Part shown: positions 1 through 5,011 of the stretch, piece by piece
Layout of the letters: each line of letters opens with the position of its first letter
How positions within the stretch are numbered: the first letter of the stretch is position 1
Source: Comamonadaceae bacterium
GTDB taxonomy: Bacteria; Pseudomonadota; Gammaproteobacteria; Burkholderiales; Burkholderiaceae_C
Direction: 5' to 3'
Length of the DNA: 5,766 bases
NCBI GenBank assembly: GCA_947458345.1
Contig: CANHBU010000143.1
Location: 1 to 5,766 of the forward strand
Notes under the pieces: model-generated
Seen by the model: only the letters and a program-made list of their open reading frames with translations
Databases searched by the model: none
What the model was told of the DNA's origin: nothing
Position numbers and translations under genes: made by a program

Positions 1-723
1 CTCGATTTCAGCGGCAAGACCGTGCTGGTTGTTGGCGGCTCCAGCGGCATAGGCAACGGCATTGCCCAGGGCTTCAGACGCCGCGGTGCCAGCGTGCATG
101 TGTGGGGCACCCGCGCCTCGGCGGCGCACTATCAGGACGAGGAGGGAAGCGATCTGCAGGGTCTGGTCTTCTCGCAGGTGGACGTGGCCGACCCGGCGGC
201 AGTGCAGGCGGCGGACACGCCGTCTGTCCTGGATGTGCTGGTGCTGTGCCAGGGCACCGTGGCCTACGGCCGCAAGGAGTTCGAGATGGACACCTTCCGG
301 CGCATCATCGACGTCAACCTCAACAGCCTGATGGCTTGTGCCAGCCGCTACCGCCAGACGCTGGCCGAGCGCCGGGGCAGCATCATCACCATCTCCTCGG
401 CCGGCGGGTTGCGCGCGACCCGCGGCAACCCGGCCTACGCGGCCTCCAAGGCCGGCGCGATCCACCTCACCGCCACCCTGGCCCAGGCCTGGGCGCGCCA
501 GGGCATCCGGGTCAACGGGGTGGCTCCCGGCCTGGTGGACACCAAGCTGACCAAGGTCACCATCGCCAACGAGGAACGCCTGCGCGAGCGGCTCGAGGGC
601 ATTCCCGCCGGGCGGCTGGGCACGCCGCAGGAAATGGCCGACGCCTGCCTGTTCCTGGCCTCGCCCATGGCCAGCTACATCTACGGCCAGACCCTGCTCG
701 TGGACGGAGGGCGCACGCTGTGA
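1..723 (+). CDS. SDR-family oxidoreductase, 5' end cut by window edge
   Basis: Classical SDR, predicted to be a cytoplasmic NAD(P)-dependent alcohol dehydrogenase or ketone reductase; the substrate is unknown. The frame is open from base 1 (it begins LDFSGKTVLVVGG), so the true start lies just upstream. The GTG at 22 falls inside the first beta strand and is not the start. Visible motifs are the nucleotide-binding GGSSGIG (nt 34-54), Asn of the DVNL motif (316-318), catalytic Ser (397-399), and Tyr and Lys of YAASK (436-450), with the usual 13-residue Ser-Tyr spacing. The C-terminal LLVDGG is typical, and 240 residues are present, close to full length. The second strand ends in WGTR with no acidic residue, which suggests NADP(H) (inference). 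The usual NNAG after strand 4 reads LCQG here, a clear departure. An amidohydrolase gene follows after 43 nt in the same direction, probably in the same operon. Confidence 0.93.
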   Translation, partial: LDFSGKTVLVVGGSSGIGNGIAQGFRRRGASVHVWGTRASAAHYQDEEGSDLQGLVFSQVDVADPAAVQAADTPSVLDVLVLCQGTVAYGRKEFEMDTFRRIIDVNLNSLMACASRYRQTLAERRGSIITISSAGGLRATRGNPAYAASKAGAIHLTATLAQAWARQGIRVNGVAPGLVDTKLTKVTIANEERLRERLEGIPAGRLGTPQEMADACLFLASPMASYIYGQTLLVDGGRTL

Positions 724-766
724 GCCTGCGGCCCGCTGTCCTGCGCGCTGCGCCAGGCGCCAAGCC

Positions 767-1807
767 GTGAGCGGCGGCGCCGGGGATGCGGCCGCGCGGA
801 TGGCCCGCTGGCAAGCGTGGCTGGACCTGGGGCAGGAGGCAGCCCTGGATCCCGAGGCTGTCATCGTGGATCCGCACCACCACCTTTGGGACCGGGGCGG
901 CCATACCTACCTGCCTGCGCAGTTCGCCTCAGAGTCGCAGGTCAGCGGCCACCGCTTGCTGGCCTCGGTCTACGTCGAGTGCCTCTCGCAGTACCTGGAC
1001 AGCGGCCCCGAGGCCTTGCGTCCAGTGGGTGAGACCATGCATGTGGCCGCGCTCGCGCGGGCCGCGCGGCAGGCCCAGGAGGGGCCGCGCGCACCGGACA
1101 TTGCTGCCGGCCTGGTCGCGTTCGCCGATCTTTCGCTGGGCGATGGGGTCGACGCGGTGCTCGATGCCCACGCCCGGCATGCCGACGGCCGCCTGCGGGG
1201 CGTGCGCTACAGCACGGCGCACGACAGCGATCCGGCGATTCACAGCGCCTATCCCACCCGGGCGGGCATGCTGCGCGAGCCTGCCGTGCAGGCCGGCGCT
1301 GCGCGGCTGGCTAGGCGTGGTCTGTCGCTGGACGTCTGGGTTTTCTTTCACCAGCTGGGCGACGTGCTGGCGCTGGCCACCGCCTGCCCCGATCTGAGCA
1401 TCGTGCTCGACCATGCGGGCGGGCCCATCGGTCTGGGGGCCTATGCCGGGCAACGCACTCAGGTTCTCCAGCAGTGGCGCGCCCAGCTGCAGGCCCTGGG
1501 CCGGGCACCCAACGTGACGCTGAAATTCGGCGGTCTGGCCATGCCCTTGGCCGGCTTTGAGTGGCGCAAGCGGCCTCGGCCGCCCGACTCTCAGACTCTG
1601 GCCGAAGCTTGGAAGCCCTACTGGGAGATCTGCCTGGAAGCTTTCGGGCCCCAGCGCTGCATGTTTGAGAGTAACTTTCCCGTCGACCGCAGTGGCTGCA
1701 CGTACGGCGCGCTGTGGAACGCCTTTCAGCGTCTGGCCGCCCCCCTGAGCCCGCACGAGCGCCACCAGGCGCTGGCCGCTACTGCGCAGCGGGTGTACCG
1801 TCTCTGA
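767..1807 (+). CDS. Amidohydrolase family 2 / COG3618-type lactonase-like hydrolase
   Basis: TIM-barrel metal-dependent hydrolase of the Amidohydro_2 (PF04909) / COG3618 type, a group that includes sugar-lactone and pyrone-dicarboxylate lactonases; a cytoplasmic C-O or C-N hydrolase is expected. The 346 residues show DPHHHLWD at about 35-42 (metal-binding HxH pair His37/His39), FFHQ with His195, LDHAGGP with His216, and ESNFPVD at 301-307 after the last barrel strand, followed by the YxxLWNAF helix typical of this subgroup. Where most family members have Asp in the last motif, Asn303 precedes Phe-Pro here, and Asp307 is nearby. The start could be GTG at 767 or ATG at 800 (residue 12). Neither has a strong ribosome-binding site; the conserved region begins near WQAWLD (15-20), so both are compatible. 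It is probably co-transcribed with the upstream SDR, which may produce its lactone substrate (inference). Confidence 0.92.
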   Translation: MSGGAGDAAARMARWQAWLDLGQEAALDPEAVIVDPHHHLWDRGGHTYLPAQFASESQVSGHRLLASVYVECLSQYLDSGPEALRPVGETMHVAALARAARQAQEGPRAPDIAAGLVAFADLSLGDGVDAVLDAHARHADGRLRGVRYSTAHDSDPAIHSAYPTRAGMLREPAVQAGAARLARRGLSLDVWVFFHQLGDVLALATACPDLSIVLDHAGGPIGLGAYAGQRTQVLQQWRAQLQALGRAPNVTLKFGGLAMPLAGFEWRKRPRPPDSQTLAEAWKPYWEICLEAFGPQRCMFESNFPVDRSGCTYGALWNAFQRLAAPLSPHERHQALAATAQRVYRL

Positions 1808-2051
1808 AGCGGGTTTGCGCTCAGCCTAGGAGCCTGGCAGTTGACCGCTCGACGTCTTCGATAAGGGCTTGTCGCGCATGAGCTTCTCGCCTTTTGTGGG
1901 CCTGACCTTCTGGGTGAGTCCGCTACGCGCCCGAATTGCACGACCCGCGCTGGCTGCGTCGCTCGTCCTTGCAGGGGGCGATCCTGCGGCCTCCTCGCGC
2001 CTTGCCAGCACGGGCCGCGCACTTCGGGCACGTTCAAAGCCGGATCTCGGC
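1808..2051. other. Convergent intergenic region, no convincing gene
   Basis: The 244 nt lie between the stop codons of two converging genes. I see no recognisable gene, tRNA or mobile-element end. A weak hairpin (AGCCG, loop GATCT, CGGCT at 2038-2052) begins at the stop of the minus-strand gene but is followed by only a short T tract. A second short hairpin with one wobble pair lies near 1859-1874. Neither is a convincing intrinsic terminator. On the minus strand, ATG at 1879 opens a 17-codon frame (MRDKPLSKTSSGQLPGS, stop at 1826-1828) preceded by a purine-rich AAAGGCGAG. It could be a tiny peptide, a remnant of a gene start or chance. Confidence 0.6.
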
Positions 2052-2891
2052 TCAGGCGGGCTTGCGCAGCGCCAGGAGCAGTGCGGCCTCGCGCGCGGGC
2101 ATGCCCACCCGCACGCCGCAGGCCTGGGCCAGGACGCTGGCGGCGCTGATGACGCCGTCTTCATAGGTGCTCATGCCGTCGCCCATGCGGGCCAGGCGCG
2201 CGTCCACCGTCGCGCCGGGAACGCCTGCCTGGTCGGTCAGCGCCAGGCCGGCCATGCCGGAGTCGTTGCGGCCGCGTCCGCCGTCGGAGCAGACGAAGCC
2301 ATAGGGGTTCACGTTCAGGATGTGGCGCGCGCCGCTGCGGCCGGTGTGGCCTGCCGTCACCAGCACATTGCGCTGGTCGGCCTCGGTGCCGAAGACGATG
2401 GAGTCGGTGACCACGATCTGCCGGCCGTCGCTGGTTTCGTGCATCACGCGCCGGTTCGTCACCTGGTAGGCGCCTGGGTTGCTGGGGTCGCGCTCGAGCA
2501 TCAGCCGTGCGGCTTCATGGGCCGGCATGCCGGCGTGCACGCCGCAGTCGGCGGCCGGGCGGTTGAGGTAGCTGATGCGGCCGTTTTGGTAAACATCGAC
2601 GCCGTCGCCCAGGATGATGCTCATCACCTCGACCGCAGCGGCCGCAACGTTGAGCGCCTCCATGTACCACAGGCCCGCCATGTTCGCCCCCAGCGGACCC
2701 ACGCCGCCGTCAAAGCCGATGACCGCGCGCGGCAGATGCTCGCGCAGCAGCCGTGCCGGCAGCACGCCGATGTAGGACGCCGTCACCAGGACGTCACGCC
2801 CCTGGTTGCGCGGCAGGATGTCGGCGGCGCTGTCCAGCGCCATGATGCTGCCGCGCTCGGTGCGCAGCATTTCGGTCTGCAGGTCTTTCAT
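2052..2891 (-). CDS. Unrecognised protein with two tandem copies of one ~110-residue domain
   Basis: I cannot name the family of this 279-residue protein. It is built from two homologous halves: residues 33-131 align without a gap to 175-273 at a constant offset of 142, with 39 of 99 identical by hand count. Shared signature elements, in order, are VLVTA (34-38/176-180), DGGxG (61-65/203-207), MAGL (71-74/213-216), GDG (95-97/237-239), YxxGxIS (101-107/243-249), CGV (116-118/258-260) and GMPAxEAA (121-128/263-270). A linker of about 43 residues (132-174) joins them. No signal peptide or membrane segment is evident, so it is probably cytoplasmic. The ATG at 2891 is chosen because GGAGA precedes it by 6 nt. 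It is the last gene of the minus-strand cluster, 30 nt after the VOC gene, which suggests a role in the same pathway. Glycine- and aspartate-rich conserved loops suggest ligand binding or catalysis, but no function can be claimed. Confidence 0.88.
   Translation of the reverse strand: MKDLQTEMLRTERGSIMALDSAADILPRNQGRDVLVTASYIGVLPARLLREHLPRAVIGFDGGVGPLGANMAGLWYMEALNVAAAAVEVMSIILGDGVDVYQNGRISYLNRPAADCGVHAGMPAHEAARLMLERDPSNPGAYQVTNRRVMHETSDGRQIVVTDSIVFGTEADQRNVLVTAGHTGRSGARHILNVNPYGFVCSDGGRGRNDSGMAGLALTDQAGVPGATVDARLARMGDGMSTYEDGVISAASVLAQACGVRVGMPAREAALLLALRKPA
2073..2369 (-). repeat. Second (C-terminal) copy of intragenic domain repeat
   Basis: Encodes residues 175-273 of the 279-residue protein. 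It pairs without gaps to the copy at 2499-2795. This half carries more polar residues at conserved loop positions (His182, Thr183, Arg185, Arg206, Asp210, Ser211). The DNA has diverged outside short blocks such as the VLVTA codons (13 of 15 bases identical), so the duplication looks old and not like a recent slippage event. Confidence 0.85.
2499..2795 (-). repeat. First (N-terminal) copy of intragenic domain repeat
   Basis: Encodes residues 33-131 of the 279-residue protein, the partner of 2073-2369. It keeps VLVTA, DGGxG, MAGL, GDG, YxxGxIS, CGV and GMPAxEAA at identical spacing. The polar loop residues of the second copy are replaced by Tyr40, Ile41, Val43, Val64, Gly68 and Ala69, so this half may be structural or may bind a different ligand (inference). 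Confidence 0.85.
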
Positions 2892-2896
2892 GGGGT

Positions 2897-2901
2897 TCTC
2901 C
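2897..2901 (-). promoter_or_regulatory. Ribosome-binding site of the duplicated-domain gene
   Basis: GGAGA lies 5 to 6 nt upstream of the ATG at 2891. It favours that codon over the in-frame ATGs at residues 8 and 17, which lack a comparable site. It falls in the 30-nt gap after the VOC gene. Confidence 0.6.
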
Positions 2902-2921
2902 AGGGTCTAGGACTCGGGCCT

Positions 2922-3449
2922 TCAGGAAGGCTCGAGCTCGATGATGAGTTGCCGGCCATCCCAGGCAGCCGCCGCTTGCGCCACCTGGTGGTAAAAGTCC
3001 CGGGTCGCGTCCGGGGACAGGTAGACCTCGGTCATGTGGCCGACCAGAGGCCGCGTGTCCACCAGCACCGCACCGCGGCCGCCGGCCGTGCGCAACTCGG
3101 TGGCCGGCGTGAAGCCGCAGCTTCGGTAGCGATCGAGCAGCGCCTCGGGATCGGGGACCTGCACCGCCACATGGTGAAAGCCTTCGCCCTGGCCCGGGAA
3201 CATGTCCCTGAAGGCCGAGGGCGAGTCGCAGTGCTGCTGCAGCAGTTCCACCTGAATGGGCCCGGCCTGCACAAAGGCCGCCGAGATGTCCAGCCGCGAA
3301 GGCTGGCCCCGGTACCGCACCTCGGCCATGGCCATGTGCCGACGCACGAGAAAAGGGCCCAGGCCCCACAGCGTGTGCCAGCGCTGCATGGCCCGGTCGA
3401 TGTCCTGCACCACGTAGGCGTTCTGGACGATGTGCTGAGCCAGCTCCAT
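2922..3449 (-). CDS. VOC/glyoxalase-fold protein, methylmalonyl-CoA epimerase-like
   Basis: This 175-residue protein has two betaalphabetabetabeta modules of the vicinal oxygen chelate superfamily, of the kind annotated as Glyoxalase_4 or methylmalonyl-CoA epimerase-like. Four candidate metal ligands sit where the family places them: His6 (QHIVQNAYVV), Glu68 (IQVELLQQ), His93 (GFHHVAVQVPD) and Glu141 (MTEVYL). Their spacing resembles that of methylmalonyl-CoA epimerase, so an intact divalent-metal centre is likely. Epimerase, isomerase, lyase and ring-cleavage activities all occur in this fold, and the substrate cannot be told here. Start ATG at 3449 follows the upstream SDR stop by only 17 nt, and no strong Shine-Dalgarno sequence is visible, suggesting translation coupled to the preceding gene. 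The N-terminus begins directly in the first strand, which supports this start. Confidence 0.9.
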   Translation of the reverse strand: MELAQHIVQNAYVVQDIDRAMQRWHTLWGLGPFLVRRHMAMAEVRYRGQPSRLDISAAFVQAGPIQVELLQQHCDSPSAFRDMFPGQGEGFHHVAVQVPDPEALLDRYRSCGFTPATELRTAGGRGAVLVDTRPLVGHMTEVYLSPDATRDFYHQVAQAAAAWDGRQLIIELEPS

Positions 3450-3466
3450 GGGTCAGCGCCGGCTGC

Positions 3467-4228
3467 TCAGAACTTGGAGACGCCCAGGCCCAGGCCGCCA
3501 TCGACCTCGAGCGAAACGCCCGTCACCCAATCGGCCGAGGCCAGGTAGACCATGGCCTCGGCCACCTCGGTGCTGCTGCCGATGCGGCCCAAGGCATGGT
3601 CGGACGCCATCGAGGCATAGCGGGCGGCCGACTCCTCGGGCGTGAGCAGGCCCGCGCGCACGTTGATCTCGGTGTTGACCGCCCCCGGCAGCACGCAGGA
3701 AACCCGGATGCCCCGGCGGCCCAATTCGGCCGCCATCACCCGCGAGAGCCCCTCCACAGCGGCTTTGGTGGTGGCATAGGGCGAGGCTCCGGGATAGGCC
3801 CGCCGGTTGTGGATGGAGCCCAGGAAAAGGATGGCGCCGCGGCTGGCCTCAAGCAGGGGAACGGCCATGCTCGAGAGCATCATGGCCGCGATGACATTGG
3901 TGTCGAAGGCTTGCTTGAGCACGTCTTCGCTGTACTGGCCCACCGCCTGCCGGTACATATTGCCCGCGTTGTTGATCAGCACGTCGAGCTTGCCGCCATG
4001 GGCCACGGCCGCGGCGATCATGGCCTCGCGGTCCCGCTGCACAGTGACATCGCCCGGGACGGCCTGGCAGGCCGGTCCGATGGAGGCGGCCACCGCCGCG
4101 ACCTTGTCCGCCCGCCGCCCGGTGATGGTCACCTTCGCGCCCTGCGCTGCGAACAGCCGCGCCGCGCCCTCGCCAATGCCCGATCCGCCTCCTGTGATCA
4201 GGACCGACATGTCTTTGATCTCACGCAT
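3467..4228 (-). CDS. Classical SDR-family oxidoreductase, complete
   Basis: The 253 residues match the standard length of a classical SDR, a cytoplasmic NAD(P)-dependent dehydrogenase/reductase. All hallmarks are intact: TGGGSGIG (12-19), NNAG (86-89), Asn111, catalytic Ser138, Tyr151 and Lys155 (YATTK), the PG turn at 181-182 and the C-terminal VDGG (242-245). The second beta strand ends TGRR (36-39), with basic residues and no Asp, which points to NADP(H) preference (inference). ATG at 4228 is chosen because AGAAGG lies 9 nt upstream; the alternative Met7 lacks such a site. The gene follows the ThuA-like gene after a 69-nt gap and precedes the VOC gene by 17 nt, so it sits mid-operon. The substrate is unknown; the family often oxidises secondary alcohols or reduces ketones in degradation pathways. 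Confidence 0.95.
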   Translation of the reverse strand: MREIKDMSVLITGGGSGIGEGAARLFAAQGAKVTITGRRADKVAAVAASIGPACQAVPGDVTVQRDREAMIAAAVAHGGKLDVLINNAGNMYRQAVGQYSEDVLKQAFDTNVIAAMMLSSMAVPLLEASRGAILFLGSIHNRRAYPGASPYATTKAAVEGLSRVMAAELGRRGIRVSCVLPGAVNTEINVRAGLLTPEESAARYASMASDHALGRIGSSTEVAEAMVYLASADWVTGVSLEVDGGLGLGVSKF

Positions 4229-4237
4229 ATGCTTTGG

Positions 4238-4243
4238 CCTTCT
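4238..4243 (-). promoter_or_regulatory. Ribosome-binding site of the complete minus-strand SDR
   Basis: AGAAGG, 9 nt from the ATG at 4228. It decides for that start over the ATG six codons further in. It lies in the 69-nt gap after the ThuA-like gene, the longest internal gap of the minus-strand cluster. I see no clear promoter or terminator there. Confidence 0.55.
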
Positions 4244-4297
4244 GTGGCTGATAGAGGACTTGGAGCGCGCCTGCGCCCGGGCCTGCTGGGGCGGCGC

Positions 4298-5011
4298 TCA
4301 GCCGCGCCCGAGCGCCCAGGCCGCTGCACGCTGGATGAGCTGCCGGTGCACCGGGTGGTCCAGCGACTGGGCATCGTGGCCCAGCGCGTCATAGACCACC
4401 CGAGCGCCCTCCCATTGGCGCGTCCACAGCACCGGGGCCCAGTCGCCGGGCTGTCCCTCTTTGGCTCTCATGTTGCGCGCATGGGCCAACGGCTGGACGT
4501 CCGGCGCCAGCCACAGCCGTTCATAGACCTCGTCCGGGCAGGAGAAGTCGCTCAGGCCGTCAGTGAGCTGGTGCGGCGCGGCGGGATCGAAGCGCACCTG
4601 CACCTGGTCGAAGGGCGCATGGCCGGACTGGCCCCAGACCCAGCGCCCGCCCAGAATTTCGCCCCACTGCGGCCAGTCGTCAAAGCACAGGCTGGCTGTG
4701 TGCAGGGCCAACAGCGCGCCGCCCGCGCGCAGGTGGCCGGTAATGGCCTGGCGGGCCGACTCGGACAAGGCCAGCGCCCAGCGCTGCCGGTGCGCCTCGT
4801 ATTTGGGGTCGTCCATGCGCCAGCGCAGGGCGCTGATGGTGAGCAGCCGGTAGCCGCCCTGGGCCAGTCGTCGGCAGGCCGCCTCTACGTCTTCCTCGAC
4901 GTCGGTCTCGATGCCCTGTTCCTGCAGCAAAGCGGTGACGGAGGGCACACACGCCTCTGGGGGATGGAACACCCCGCCGGCGATCATGAGGTTGCGATCG
5001 GACGCGCTCAT
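4298..5011 (-). CDS. ThuA-like domain protein
   Basis: The 237-residue protein has the glutamine-amidotransferase-like fold of the ThuA family (PF06283), named for trehalose utilisation in rhizobia. Family landmarks are LLALHTASLCF (100-110), LTDGLSDF followed by DEVYER (149-164), and PVLWTRQWEGARVVYDALGHD-type sequence (193-213), with the GHD triplet that closes the ThuA core. No signal peptide is seen, so it is cytoplasmic. Biochemical roles in this family are poorly defined; members occur beside sugar oxidoreductases and are thought to act on oxidised sugar derivatives. The start ATG at 5011 overlaps the TGA of the upstream SDR in ATGA, giving translational coupling; extending the frame further upstream would run deep into the SDR gene. 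Its pairing with SDRs rather than a ThuB-type dehydrogenase is the unusual part of the context. Confidence 0.9.
   Translation of the reverse strand: MSASDRNLMIAGGVFHPPEACVPSVTALLQEQGIETDVEEDVEAACRRLAQGGYRLLTISALRWRMDDPKYEAHRQRWALALSESARQAITGHLRAGGALLALHTASLCFDDWPQWGEILGGRWVWGQSGHAPFDQVQVRFDPAAPHQLTDGLSDFSCPDEVYERLWLAPDVQPLAHARNMRAKEGQPGDWAPVLWTRQWEGARVVYDALGHDAQSLDHPVHRQLIQRAAAWALGRG

Noticed and set aside
929..1765. A 278-codon open frame on the - strand
   Set aside because: It is antisense to the amidohydrolase, whose HxH and NFPVD motifs establish the real coding strand.
1859..1874. Short hairpin around CGATAA-GGGC-TTGTCG
   Set aside because: Six pairs including a wobble, A/T-rich stem and no following T run on either strand, so it is likely chance.
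1808..2051. Insertion sequence or attachment site at the convergent junction
   Set aside because: I found no terminal inverted repeats, target duplication, transposase fragment or tRNA end.
2038..2052. Hairpin AGCCG-GATCT-CGGCT as an intrinsic terminator
   Set aside because: The stem is only 5 bp, with two to three T residues after it on the minus strand, and it starts at the stop codon. This is too weak to call.
1869..3548. A 559-codon open frame on the + strand
   Set aside because: It lies antisense to the duplicated-domain and VOC genes, both of which have coherent family or repeat signatures. Its translation is His/Ala/Arg/Gly-rich without any domain, as expected of a shadow frame in G+C-rich DNA.
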